The position numbers were made by a program, and so were the translations under genes. Under the pieces are notes generated by a model. The model was not told the origin of the DNA. It did no database searches and saw only the letters and a program-made list of their open reading frames with translations. Below, in pieces: positions 12,965-23,879 of a stretch of 64,000 nt of DNA. How positions within the stretch are numbered: the stretch's first letter is position 1; each line of letters starts with the position of its first letter. The stretch comes from Dermatophagoides farinae. Its lineage: Eukaryota; Arthropoda; Arachnida; Sarcoptiformes; Pyroglyphidae. The stretch is from contig NC_134684.1 in the NCBI RefSeq assembly GCF_024713945.1, forward strand, positions 2,461,001 to 2,525,000. The letters run 5' to 3'.

Positions 12965-13672
12965 ATGGTGAACGTAATGGTGACAATTTTGGTTAATAAC
13001 CTGTCATGGTTAATACCAATCATCATAGCACAGGAATTTAAAATGAATACAACATATTTTCCAATGGAAATTTTATTTCAAATCTGTTACCGAAAACGTT
13101 TAGAATGGCTTTCCGGTAAAGAGCGAACACAATTTGCCGAATGTTGTGGCCAATTATATATGTGTTCTTGTTTGTTTAAGATGTGTGCTAAAGAGTATTG
13201 GATAAAACAATCTTATTGGTGTCAAGGAGCACCTTTTGCGGAATGTCATATCGATGAATTTTGTAACTATATATTCGCCAATAAAACACATCCTATAGAA
13301 ATAATTTGCGCACATCATTTAACCAATCGTTTAGGATTTTGGTCAAACATTTTATTTCTATTATCAACAGTGTTCGTAATGTTCCTAATGATTTTGATGG
13401 TCTGGATCGGTAGAATTGTATTGCAGAATAATAACAATAAAAATCAAAATGACAATATGCAAATTTCGCCGTCAAATGAAAGTATCAGAGAAAGCAAATC
13501 ACGTATCACGAATAAAATTTCATCGATAAATAATTCTGCGACTAAACGACGATCCAGTGAAAAGATAAAATCAAATAGACAAACTCGAAAGACTTCGAAG
13601 GTGAAACAAAAACGTCAAAAAAGTGTCAGTAGTAATCTGACGGTATCAAAAATAAATTTTTATTTACAATAA
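12965..13672 (+). CDS. intronless cysteine-rich type I membrane protein, unknown function
   Basis: Single-exon, 235 aa. The ATG at 12965 has an in-frame TGA two codons upstream. Residues 1-22 look like a signal peptide. The ectodomain (about 23-125) has ten cysteines at 41, 60, 61, 67, 69, 74, 86, 94, 100 and 115, enough for five disulfides, and N-glycosylation sites at NTT and NKT. One membrane segment lies at about 127-149. The tail of about 85 residues is Asn-, Ser- and Lys-rich and strongly basic. The stop codon TAA (13670-13672) is embedded in an AATAAA. I do not recognise a family. The CC-x7-C-x16-C spacing resembles that of the gene at 15054-15731, suggesting distant paralogy (inference). 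Sensible codon use, signal, cysteines and membrane segment argue for a real gene. Confidence 0.8.
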   Translation: MVNVMVTILVNNLSWLIPIIIAQEFKMNTTYFPMEILFQICYRKRLEWLSGKERTQFAECCGQLYMCSCLFKMCAKEYWIKQSYWCQGAPFAECHIDEFCNYIFANKTHPIEIICAHHLTNRLGFWSNILFLLSTVFVMFLMILMVWIGRIVLQNNNNKNQNDNMQISPSNESIRESKSRITNKISSINNSATKRRSSEKIKSNRQTRKTSKVKQKRQKSVSSNLTVSKINFYLQ

Positions 13673-13673
13673 A
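13668..13673 (+). terminator. AATAAA overlapping the stop codon
   Basis: AATAAA at 13668-13673 contains the TAA stop of the upstream gene. If used for polyadenylation, the 3' UTR would be only tens of bases long. This would suit a compact cluster, with the next gene starting at 13950. Use of the signal is inferred. Confidence 0.35.
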
Positions 13674-13949
13674 CCAATATATTTGTTTAACAATTATAGT
13701 AATTCTATAGAATTCGTTACATCGACTAATTGTCGTTGTATTCATGATCAAGATTTTAAAGTTCAGATGTTCAGAGCGGATTGATGAAACCCATATGTAC
13801 AACATATATTTAGCTTGACGTTGAACTTTATTTTTTAAATAATGGTAGAAATAGAAACAGCAAATACCCATTTCAACAAAACGATTGAAAATGATTTTCA
13901 TCTGAAGTAATAAAAAAAATATATTGATTAAATCATACACAACATAAAA

Positions 13950-15005
13950 ATGGTAAACAAAAATTTATCTGATCATCAACCATCTGAAACATCTTTAGAG
14001 ATGGCTGTTATTCCAAGAAGAACCGATTATTCGAGAAGAAATAATGCCTTATCAGTTGAATATGATTTGTTTTCTTTTAATAAAAAAACAAATCAAAATG
14101 ATCGAATCATATTCTCATTATTAGGAGCATTAGTTTTGATTTTATTTCTATTTATAATTCATCTATTTATTCTTAAGCCATTGATAATATCAACAAATTC
14201 CATTTCTGATCGATTTACGGATGATTCATGGATTCATATGGATCAAATTATAAGAAAAAATGTTGGCTACATACGTCATAAAAACGCCAACACTTCGGAT
14301 GATGATGACAATCTTATTTTAATGAGTACCGATCTCAAATGGTTGAATCATTTACAATTAAATTCTGCAAATGTTTCATTTTGTTATAAACAAGATGATT
14401 TATCATTATTTTATCATTATTGTGTTGATGAATCTCAATATCCGATTATCTATGATCAGGATTGTTGGCCACATTCTATTGATCTGTATCAACAACTCTT
14501 AATGACCAGAAATCAAACAAATTTAGCCAAGTTGAACACATCTGTTATTGATGAATTCGTTCAGATTTATCATCGTTTTTTGAATAACAGTGATGGATTA
14601 AAATCAATAAAAAATGAACAACTATCATTAGCATTCTCTTATGCGAAAAAAATTGGCCGTGATTGTGAACATTCGGAATTATGGCAGCAAAATTTCAATC
14701 TATCATTACCATCCGGTCGAAATGAGAAAGAAATGTGGGAACTATATTGTTTACGTCACATACGATATCCTAATATAGTAAGCATCAATACTGGTAAATA
14801 TTATGTGCCCGAATATTATCTTCAATTGATTGAAAGTGATTCGAATGGAAAAAGATCACTGGCTTCGGATGAGAAATGGATGCATCGATGGATGGTGGAA
14901 AAATTCATTCCACTATATCGATCAAATTTAGTTTTACAAAAACGCTTTGAAAATGAATCAAAAAATTCGATAATTTTTGCAAAGAAAAACGGTTTAGAAT
15001 GTTGA
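13950..15005 (+). CDS. intronless type II membrane glycoprotein, unknown function
   Basis: Single-exon, 351 aa. The ATG has an AAAA before it, a favourable context. A basic cytosolic N-terminus (residues 1-52, with RR pairs at 23-24 and 29-30) precedes one membrane segment at about 53-75, so the C-terminal part should face outward. The ectodomain of about 275 residues has many NxS/T sites (NTS, NVS, NQT, NTS, NNS, NLS, NES) and about seven cysteines, including the penultimate... final residue Cys351. It is rich in Trp, Tyr and His, and a short repeated-looking acidic DDDD lies near the membrane. I recognise no domain. It shares orientation, lack of introns and compact spacing with the upstream gene but not its CC motif. 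A receptor or secretory-pathway enzyme cannot be told apart from sequence alone. Confidence 0.8.
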   Translation: MVNKNLSDHQPSETSLEMAVIPRRTDYSRRNNALSVEYDLFSFNKKTNQNDRIIFSLLGALVLILFLFIIHLFILKPLIISTNSISDRFTDDSWIHMDQIIRKNVGYIRHKNANTSDDDDNLILMSTDLKWLNHLQLNSANVSFCYKQDDLSLFYHYCVDESQYPIIYDQDCWPHSIDLYQQLLMTRNQTNLAKLNTSVIDEFVQIYHRFLNNSDGLKSIKNEQLSLAFSYAKKIGRDCEHSELWQQNFNLSLPSGRNEKEMWELYCLRHIRYPNIVSINTGKYYVPEYYLQLIESDSNGKRSLASDEKWMHRWMVEKFIPLYRSNLVLQKRFENESKNSIIFAKKNGLEC

Positions 15006-15053
15006 TTATTATAAAAATTTCACCATATGTATTAATTTATTTTTAATCAAAAT

Positions 15054-15731
15054 TCATTTAGTAAAAATATTCATTAAACCTTCATTTTCGCTAGTTTCAG
15101 ATTTAAATGTGATACGTTTTTTTAATGTTAAATAAAATGTGTACGACGAAAGTGATAATGCTACCAACACTGTAGCCATTCCCAATGTTGTAATAAACAG
15201 AATATAAAAGTTGCGATCGAAATAAAAATTATTACATTTAATTTGTGACCAAATATTTTTTGGACATCGTATAATCATATCAGACGAATTTTGTGTTTCA
15301 TATTGTTTATCCAATCCAATCAGAATCGATTCGACACTTAATACATCAATCTCATCACAGAAATCCAATGAATATGTGTTGATCCTTTCGATTGATTTCA
15401 TCACGCAATCATTATAATGACTTAAAGCACAGCAAAATGATTGCTGAAAATGTAAACGAACATCGCCATGGTGATCATTATCAAAAAGAATATTTTTTGT
15501 ATAGTTAAACGTAGATTCAAATTCAACCTTACATGAATGTGAAATTGGCTCCATCAATACTCGACATGCAGGCTTGATTGCTTTGATAATCAGCTCGGCT
15601 TTTTTAATTAAAATTGTTGATTGATAAACATTGTATTGCGTAATCAGTGAATTCACGTTTTCATCACCATGGACCATATATTTCATAGAAAAAAGTTTAT
15701 AAAATACAAATAATATGAATAATAATTGCAT
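15054..15731 (-). CDS. intronless cysteine-containing type I membrane protein, unknown function
   Basis: Single-exon, 225 aa, converging on the 3' end of the gene ending at 15005 (48 bp between stops). Residues 1-22 form a hydrophobic signal peptide. The ectodomain (about 23-172) has eight cysteines at 56, 67, 100, 101, 109, 125, 156 and 166, with N-glycosylation sites NYT and NSS. One membrane segment lies at about 175-199, followed by a short Lys-rich then acidic tail. The CC-x7-C-x15-C spacing is close to the CC-x7-C-x16-C of the protein at 12965-13672, and both are type I and intronless. No known family is recognised. The helical look of the ectodomain with paired cysteines is compatible with a small ligand-binding or adhesion fold, but this is conjecture. 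Confidence 0.78.
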   Translation of the reverse strand: MQLLFILFVFYKLFSMKYMVHGDENVNSLITQYNVYQSTILIKKAELIIKAIKPACRVLMEPISHSCKVEFESTFNYTKNILFDNDHHGDVRLHFQQSFCCALSHYNDCVMKSIERINTYSLDFCDEIDVLSVESILIGLDKQYETQNSSDMIIRCPKNIWSQIKCNNFYFDRNFYILFITTLGMATVLVALSLSSYTFYLTLKKRITFKSETSENEGLMNIFTK

Positions 15732-16126
15732 TTTCGTTTTTGTAAAAATGGTAAAAACATTGATGGATAGACAATATCAAAATAAAAGAATAACAAAAAA
15801 AACCATTATTAACTCGGAAACAAATTCCACGTATTCTTTTTAAAAAAATACTGCGTATACTATTTAATCAGTGATCTTAGACAATAAAAAGATATAAGTA
15901 TCATTCATAGTGCATTTTTTTAATATTAATAAGCTAGTATTTACACAATTAAATTTCATCCATTTCTCGTAAATAACACTCAAAAAAGATAAAGTCATGC
16001 ATTTTTTTTGTCGTTACGTTAATCCATGTTTACGTATTAAATATGAAATAAAATGATATTATAGGCAATATAAATGAATTTAGAGATGAAAAAAATCCTT
16101 TTTTTGAATATACAATAATAAGAACA
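15732..16126. other. spacer between the membrane-protein gene and the brahma stop
   Basis: AT-rich spacer of 395 bp. It must hold the 5' flank of the gene at 15054-15731 and the 3' UTR of brahma, both on the minus strand. No gene, clear TATA element or canonical poly(A) hexamer was picked out. Confidence 0.5.
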
Positions 16127-19100
16127 TCATTCATCAGTATCATCCGAGTCATCATCGGATATGTAGCGTTTAGAATTGGTTTTGGCTTGTCTTCCTGGCC
16201 GACCAGGTGTACGACCGGTGGAAGATGTTTTCTTCTTTTTCTTAGGCAAATCTTCTTCATCTTCATCTTCGTCTTCATCAGAGTCATCAATCTATGAATT
16301 AAATAAGTTTAAAAAATGATTAAATTTTAAATGGAAACACATTTTCAATCACAAATCGGAAAAACTTACCAAATCGTCATCATCATCACCTTGATCGGTA
16401 TCACAACCGGTTGTATTTGCACCGGAAGTTCCAGCACTAATTCCTCTTGCAGAGGCAGCTGCAGCAGCCGCTGCTTCTTTGGCTTCAACTTTTTCGGTAA
16501 CTTCATCATAAATTTTCTGCAACATAAGCGAATCTTCATATATTTGCGATTGTTCCATATTATATGTTTGCGCATTCTGACACATTTGAATGAAATCATC
16601 ACGAAGTTCTTCTAATGAACGATATTTATGATTATTAATACGTGAACGAATTTTTTTAATATCCAATGGTCGCCGAATAAGTTCATAATAATCCGGCAAC
16701 TCTTTTCTAGATGGCAGTTCCATGAATGCATCAGCAATATGCCGATATGCCATACCAGATTCATCATTGTTGTCTTTGTTTTCAACATCTTCTGGTTGTG
16801 GCGACGCTTCAGGATCAGGAACCTTAAAGTTCACAATCTCGTGGATGATTCGACGCATTTTGTTCATTAAATTAGGTGGATTGGGAGGATTTTTCTCAAC
16901 CGTTGGACGACCACGTTTCTTTTTAGGCTTTTCATCATCCTCATCATCGTCGTCATCATCATCATCAATTCGTCGTCGTTTGCCACCTGTGGTTAAGAAA
17001 AATTGATTAAGAATTCAACATTATCAATAATTGAGAGTATACCCACTTTTAGATTTACGTCGTCTTGATTTACCACCCGTGTTGAATTCGATCTCATCAT
17101 AATTACCATCTTCAATGGCCTTCAACCATTGACGTTCGGTAAGTGAATCAGAATAATCAACTTCTTTCCGTTGACGTGAACCTCGACCAAATAGTTTATC
17201 TTCTTCTTCTTCATTGGCCAAACGTTCTACTTCGAAATCATCTTTCAAAAGCCATGATGGTAGTTCTGATTCTTCCATTAATCGTGGTTTACGTTTTATA
17301 TTTCGTGCCTCTTCACGACGACGATCCAAATCCATCTTTTGAAACAATTCGAATTCTTCTTCTGTACGAGCGATCATTTGATTGATGGTTTCATCATCTG
17401 GTACTTCATTCTCATCATCTTCTTCGTCACCATCGTCTTGTTGTAAAATTGCCTATGAAATGATTTTTTTTGATTAAATAAAAAATTTAAATTCTGAATA
17501 AATTAATCAAAGATAAAAATACCTGTAGAAATTGCTTTCGCTCAGATCCAGTAGATTTTTGATCAAACATGCCAGCTTGAATGACTTTTTCATCAAGGTT
17601 TAATTTATATTTAGCGGCAGCTAAAATACGTTCTTCAACTGAATTGACGGTAACCAAACGCAATACACGTACTTCATTCTTTTGACCAATACGATGAGCA
17701 CGATCTTGTGCTTGAAGATCTTGGTGTGGATTCCAATCTGAATCGAAAATTATGACAGTATCGGCTGCCTGTAGATTTAAACCCAAACCACCAGCACGAG
17801 TAGAAAGAAGAAAAACAAAATAATCAGAACCAGGTGCATTGAATTTACACAAGAGGACACCACGATCTTCAGCTTTGGTTGTACCATCCAATCTTAGATA
17901 TTGATACGATCGATAATTAAAATAATCTTCCAAAATGGTCATGGAAGTTGTCATCTGACAGAAAAGAAGCACCCGATGATTTGTGGCTTTGAATTTAGGT
18001 AAGATACGATCCAAAAGTTCAAATTTGCCAGCCGCACGATAAAGATCAGGACCTGAGACAATACGATCGCTTAAGCCCAAATGTTCGGCATAAGATTCTT
18101 CAATTTGTTGAAACATGAATGGATGATTACAAATTTTTCTCAATTGCATGATACTATTCATCAATGTACGGGTTCCACCACGGCCTTTTTTATCTTTTTC
18201 GGAACCATCGGTCAAAAGGACACCTTTACTTTGCATATGGCGATATAAATAACGTTGAAGTGCGCTCATATCACACTTGACTACATATTCAACTTTATCC
18301 GGTAACTGTGATTCTACTTCTTTTTTTAAACGTCGTAGTAAAAATGGCCGGAGTACTTTATGAAGACGGCGAATAATAAGAATAGTTTCTTCTTCATTCA
18401 ATTCAACCTTTTCACCAGTGGTTGCAAACGGCGCATTAAACCATTGTTCAAACGTATTACATGATTTAAAGATTGAAGGCAAAAGAAAATTCAACAATGC
18501 CCATAATTCCGGTAGTTTGTTTTGCAATGGTGTACCGGTCAAAAGAATTCGATGAGGAGCAGTATAATGTGTATTCAAAATTTGCGTCAATTTACAATGA
18601 TGATTCTTCATACGATGTCCTTCATCGATAATCATGTATTTCCATTTTATTTTGGCTAGTACTGCTTTATCTTTGATTATGTATTCATATGTAGTCAATA
18701 ATACGTTGAATTTATTTGATTTCAAATTGGTCGATAAATCTCTACGAGCTCCGGGTGAACCTAAAAACAAACTTTAAAAAAAAACAGTGAAAATAAATAT
18801 AAAATACTTTACCTTTATAAGGGATTTTGATGACTGTAGGAGCCCAACGATCAAATTCCAACATCCAATTCGACATAGTTGATAATGGAACAATAATCAA
18901 ATATGGACCATTGTTACGCTTCTTTTCAATTAGATAAGTGATTAATGCAATCGTTTGGATTGTTTTACCCAGACCCATCTCATCAGCAAGTATACCATTC
19001 AAATTATTATTATACAATGAGACCAACCATTCAAGACCATGAATCTGATATTCTTTTAATTTTCCATTACGTAACAATGATGATTGCTCAGTAATACGTT

Positions 19101-21606
19101 CTCGGATACCATGAGCAATATTATAATAATTAACTTGATCATCACCACCTTTGTATTCATCATCTTCAGCCGAAATCTGTGGGGTAGGTTTTAATGTTGC
19201 TGTGGAACTATTTTCACCATCACCATTATTTTTCATTTGAGAATCTTGATTAGATTTTTCATCATCATCGGTCTCCGATTCGGTAGCTTCTTCATATTCG
19301 GATTCTGAATCACCACCGGCATCACCACTTTCTCCCGGTTGTTTTTCACATTTAGGAGCAACAGACCATCCAGGATGTTCTTGAAGCCATTGATCTAATT
19401 CCGATGCTAATGGTGCATCTTGTCGGGTTAATAATTTGCCCGATTCGGTTTCGATAACATTAACACGAAGTTCACCTCCTTGACTATTTTCATCGAAAGC
19501 GCCATCCGGTAAATTTTTAGTTCCATCCTTATTTTCTTTATTTTCACCTTCTACCCCATTTTTCTTTTTCTTCTTTCGTACTTTACGTCGTTCTTTACTT
19601 TTCCTTCTTTGTTCTTCTTTGTGTTGTCGTACCATTTCGGTAAGATTACGAATATATTCATCGGTTTGCGATAACAAAAATGCCAACCTTTTATCTTTCT
19701 TTTGATCAATCAATTTTCGATAACCTTCTTCATCTTCGGCCATTAAACGTCGCATACGTTCTTTTTCGATTCGTTCTTGTTCTTTTTTCTGTTCACGTTC
19801 TGTGTTAGCATGATAAACAGCAACAGCTTTATTAACACGACCGATCTTGGCCTGAATATTACGATGATATTCTTTGAAATCTTTGGCATGTTGCAAAATA
19901 GCACTAATATATTCCTGATGTTTTTGTTTACGACGTCGTTCTTGTTCAAGTTTTTGTTGTTTTTCCAATTTTTCAGTAATTCTTGCTTCACGTAGACCAA
20001 TACGTTTAGGTTTACGATATAATTTCGGATTTTGTCCGGTTTCAAGCGTTGTATCGCGTCGCATACAAGCAATCACATCGGCACGTAATTGTTTCTGAAA
20101 ATTTAACAATCGTAATGCTCGATATTCAATCATAGCACTAATACGTAAATCTTCGGGAATATTTGCGGCTAAGTCTTGCAGCTCTTGAATACGATGAGCA
20201 ATACGTTGTGCAATACAGTTTTCGCGCTCTTTTTTTAATTCAATTGGATCCAGACCGGCTGGTTTGGCCACTGGAGTTACACGAGTTAGTTTAGGCTGTT
20301 GAAGTTGTGATGCCATTGCATGATATGCATTCATATCGCGTTCATTCATGGTTGGCGGTTGATGAGATGGGGGAGGTGGCGGCTGTGGTTGTCCACCTGT
20401 TGTTGCTCCAGGGCGCCAATGTGGCGGAAATTGATGTTGTGGTGGATGATGTGGTCCAGGATGGTGACCATGATGTACACCTGGTTGTTGTTCAGGACCT
20501 GCTATCATTCCGGCGCCACCATTCATAATTGGACCAGAACCAGCAGATGGAACATTGGGTAGTTGCACAGAAGGACCATTCATTTGCAATGGCTGTGAAG
20601 GAATCATACCCGTTGGCTTCATGGGCATTGGCCCGCCATTCATGCTATAACCACCCGATGATGATGGTGGTGCTATTTGATTAGGTGGACCTTGTTGCTG
20701 TGGAGTTTGTGGTCTTTGCTGTTGTTGTTGATGAATTATATCAGGTGTGGATGGAGTTGGTGGACGAGGCCATCCTCCATGTTGTTGCTGTTGCTGATGC
20801 ATTTGTGGTGATTGAGGAGGAAATTGCAGGGAACGTTTTCCTGAATGCTGTAATGCCATACTAACTTGTTCGGGTATTGGTTGATTTCGTGCCAAATATC
20901 GATATGCTACAATTTGATGCCGTAATTGATGCAATTGATGAGCCGCAAATTTCGCATCAGGATTTGGTATGCCACCGTAACCAGTAATAGGTGCAGGATA
21001 TCCACCAGCATTACCACCTTGTTGTTGGGGTGATTGTCCATATTCTCCATTGGTGATATGCTGCCCAGGATAACTGTATGCTCCACCCTGTGATTGAGGT
21101 GGTGGCGTTGAATAATTTCCGTGAGGAGTAGACGATGGTGGACCTGGTTGTTGCGGTGGTCCAGCCATTGGTGGCATAGGTTTGCCTTGGTTTGGAGGTT
21201 GAGGACCTATTCCGCCATGATGATTCATGTTACGATGTTGAGGAGATGGTGCCATCGCAGAATTAGGTGGCGGTGGTAACCAAGTTTGTTGTGGTGGTGG
21301 ACCATAAGGATGATGTTGTTGTGGTGCAATTGAATATGGTTGCTGAGGATTATGTGATTGTTGTGGTCCATGATTCATACCAGGAGGAATTTGTTGCATA
21401 TGAGATGGGGGTAATTGTTGATGAGGATGTTGTCCAGGAGGTGGTGGTGGCATCATTCCAGTATTGACATGGTGTCCAGGAGGAATTATCTGAGGTTGTG
21501 AGGAAGCGGGAATTGATGATGGGGAAGGTCCAGGAGAAGGTTGTGGTACACCAGATTGTGATGACACTGGGACTGCACCCTGAGAACTGTTTGAATTTTC
21601 ATCCAT
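16127..21606 (-). CDS. brm: Brahma, SWI/SNF (BAP/PBAP) chromatin-remodelling ATPase
   Basis: Five coding exons, 21606-18813, 18760-17523, 17452-17047, 16986-16370 and 16291-16127, give 1739 aa. The introns are only 52, 70, 60 and 78 bp and all phases agree. Domains in order: Pro/Gln/Gly-rich N-terminus (1-210), QLQ (about 216-250, [18 protein letters not shown]), HSA (about 537-622), BRK (about 715-752, [12 protein letters not shown]), SNF2 ATPase with Walker A DEMGLGKT near 875 and DEGH near 977, helicase C-terminal lobe with DRAHRIGQ near 1290, SnAC (about 1350-1450, [10 protein letters not shown]), an AT-hook-like KKRGRP near 1500 and a bromodomain (about 1519-1645) with the acetyl-lysine Asn in NAQTYN. 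The bromodomain has about 20 extra residues after its first helix. The protein is the catalytic subunit that slides or evicts nucleosomes in the nucleus. The assignment is secure. Confidence 0.98.
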
Positions 21607-22575
21607 TTCTTGTCAATAAATTATAAAAAAGACTATGTTAGAAAAAATTTATTTAAAACATATTGAATGATGATCATAAAGATTTTTTTTTTACATTACA
21701 TACTTAATTTAGAATTTTGAATATATGAATGACAATTACAACAGAAATTGTGTGAGTCGTTTCAAGACACACACACACCGATATGCGACCCCAGAATCGA
21801 TTCGACGTTAGGTATCTACAGATATTTTACTGCTAATTAATAATAATTCCGAAATTTCCGTACACAACAAAATCGAGCGAAAATGAACAGAAAAATTTTC
21901 AATACAATTCATGAAACACATCAGGCAAACACAATTATACTCACTAAATAAATGGCCCCTCCAAAAAAAAAAAAATGCTGAGCTGAATCTTTTGTTTGCT
22001 TCGTTGGTTGTCCGTCATTAAATGACGTATCATTCTATCAAGAATTATTATTCTAATAATTCTGATGATGATGATTTAAATATCCATATTATAAATAAAT
22101 CAAATATATACAAAATTTATGCATGTTTCAAATGAAGCGAAATGGAATTGAAATCCAATTTTGATTAGAAAAGATTTTCTTTTTTCAGAATGAAAAAAAA
22201 AAATGGATCTTTATTGTGTAGCTTTTGACTTGATAGAACGCGTTACATGTACGTGTGTGTGTGGTGTGAGAGAGAGAGAAGCAGCTAAAACATTACCGGT
22301 ATATCGTTGTGTGTGTGTGTCCTTTATTGGCCACAAGCATGCGTACAAAGGTGTATTAGCGTATAGCTCGATGCATCGAACAATGTGAAGGGCGTTTCAC
22401 TATAATTCATGTACAATGGATAACACTCTCACATACATATCGATGGTATCGATAAAAATTGATTAAAATTTTCATCTATTCAATTCAATATAAATGATTT
22501 TTTAATTTTTTCTTTTTTTTGAAATTTTATTCATTTTGATGATTTTTTTTTCATAAACTTTTATTTTTATTATCA
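21607..22575. promoter_or_regulatory. divergent promoter region between brahma and the HTH gene
   Basis: About 970 bp between two outward-facing start codons. It contains G+C-richer patches (21776-21812), a CRE-like TGACGTAT at 22023-22030, GT-rich tracts at 22254-22320 and a perfect TATCGATA at 22447-22454. No coding region is seen. Both core promoters and the brahma 5' UTR should lie here, as inferred from the head-to-head arrangement. Confidence 0.55.
22447..22454. promoter_or_regulatory. DRE-like palindrome TATCGATA
   Basis: An exact match to the DREF-binding element known from Drosophila housekeeping and chromatin-gene promoters. It is preceded at 22439-22444 by a second ATCGAT. It lies 122 bp upstream of the ATG at 22576. 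Conservation of DREF use in this organism is assumed, not shown. Confidence 0.4.
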
Positions 22576-23399
22576 ATGGGTAAAATACGACGTTCATTCA
22601 CTGCAAATAAAAAACTTCAAGTGATTAAATATGCCGAAAAACATGGTAATCGTTCAGCTGAAAAACAATTTAATGTGGCCGAATCGAATATAAGATTTTG
22701 GCGAAAAAATAAAACAATCATTGAAGCTATGCCTGAAACATTACGATCATTGCGATATTCACGTGCACGTCATCCACAATTGGAAGAAGAATTGAAAACA
22801 ATTATAATAGCCGAACAACAAAAACATCGTGATGAACAATCAAAAACAACGGAAATGTCGAATCGAATACGAACCTGTGATATCCGTCGATTGGCTTTAA
22901 GTTTAGCTCGTAACAAATTCGGTCTTACCTCACAGCAATTTTGTGCTCGTCCTACTTGGGTGTTTAGTTTCTGTAGAAGAAATGGTATTGAAATTGGCAA
23001 TAAAAAACAATCCCGTAAGTTTGATGATTTGATTTTGATGAAATTTAATTTTTTAATTTTTTTTTTTGTTCAAATATCCAAGTTAAAAACAAAGAAGCAC
23101 GAAAATTATGGGCTTTATATAGAGAAAATCGTGATCATTCATATTATAAATTGAAATTAGACAGCAAATCGGAAAAGGAAGAAACAATAACTGAAAATAG
23201 TGATGATGATGATAATGATATAGATTTTCCCGTCGATATATCCGAACATTTTGTGGAGCATTCAACAAAAAACGACAATACAACCATCGAAGATTCTTCA
23301 ATAATTATGAAATTACCAGAGCAATCTGTATCGAATAACGATGCTTCTACCACTAATACAATTTTTATCATATTAAATTCACAAACTAAAACATGTTGA
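22576..23399 (+). CDS. pogo/CENP-B-type helix-turn-helix DNA-binding protein
   Basis: Two exons, 22576-23014 and 23083-23399, with GTAAGT/AG ends around a 68 bp intron; a Leu codon is split. The product is 251 aa. Residues 4-52 resemble the Psq/Brinker/CENP-B N-terminal HTH: a basic RRSFTANKKLQVIKYAE helix, then QFNVAESNIRFWRKNK with the typical Trp. Residues 66-145 match the second CENP-B/Tc5-type HTH (HPQLEEEL, then TCDIRRLALSLA, then WVFSFCRRNGI). A basic stretch (about 147-170) and an acidic C-terminus follow. No DDE catalytic domain is present, so this looks like a domesticated transposase-derived regulator rather than an active element. It is divergent from brahma and 66 bp from the stop of the opposing gene. 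A specific name cannot be given. Confidence 0.85.
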
Positions 23400-23465
23400 T
23401 ATTTGGCTGTTTGTCCTGCAAACAATCCAAAATCTTATCTTCTTTTTTTTGAGGTTGCATATTTT

Positions 23466-23879
23466 TCATTGCTTAGCATGATAACCATTCATTGGTGGTT
23501 CATCACAATCACAAAGTTGTCCACCCAATTCTGGATCATGTTTACATAAATTATCACAAAGTTTTTTGATATCGAAATGGTTATTGTTTAAATCAAATTC
23601 AGTGGTCATAAACATTTGCGTCGTATGTTCCAAAATACGCCGCCTGGCCGTAGTTGTCGTTTCAGAGGTAATAAGCATTATTTCATCCTGTTCTGCTTTT
23701 TGAAAATTTTTTTGTTCCACAATCGACCAAACAATGATGATTGAACATATTATAATGAATGAACAAATAATAAATGCAGCCAATAATGCCCATCGTGAAT
23801 GTAATAACCAATGGCGAAATTGTTGAATTTTACGTTGAAATGAATCTAAATATGATTCAATACTATTAATGTAAAACAT
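23466..23879 (-). CDS. small single-pass membrane protein with four-cysteine C-terminus
   Basis: Intronless, 137 aa. An in-frame TAA directly precedes the ATG at 23879. The N-terminus is basic (RK at 16-17, R22, H24, R29), followed by one membrane segment at about 30-52. This predicts a type II orientation with residues 53-137 outside. The end of the protein holds Cys108, 112, 123 and 125 in a compact CDNLC...GGQLCDCDEPP module, preceded by a possible cleavage site ARRR near residue 80. No named family is recognised. The conserved-looking cysteine knot and clean start make it a likely gene. It converges on the HTH gene, with 66 bp between stops, so their 3' UTRs probably overlap. Confidence 0.72.
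   Translation of the reverse strand: MFYINSIESYLDSFQRKIQQFRHWLLHSRWALLAAFIICSFIIICSIIIVWSIVEQKNFQKAEQDEIMLITSETTTTARRRILEHTTQMFMTTEFDLNNNHFDIKKLCDNLCKHDPELGGQLCDCDEPPMNGYHAKQ

Noticed and set aside
19743-21467. Several open frames on both strands within brahma exon 1
   Set aside because: They overlap the secure brahma frame, show no domains and derive from its biased codon content.
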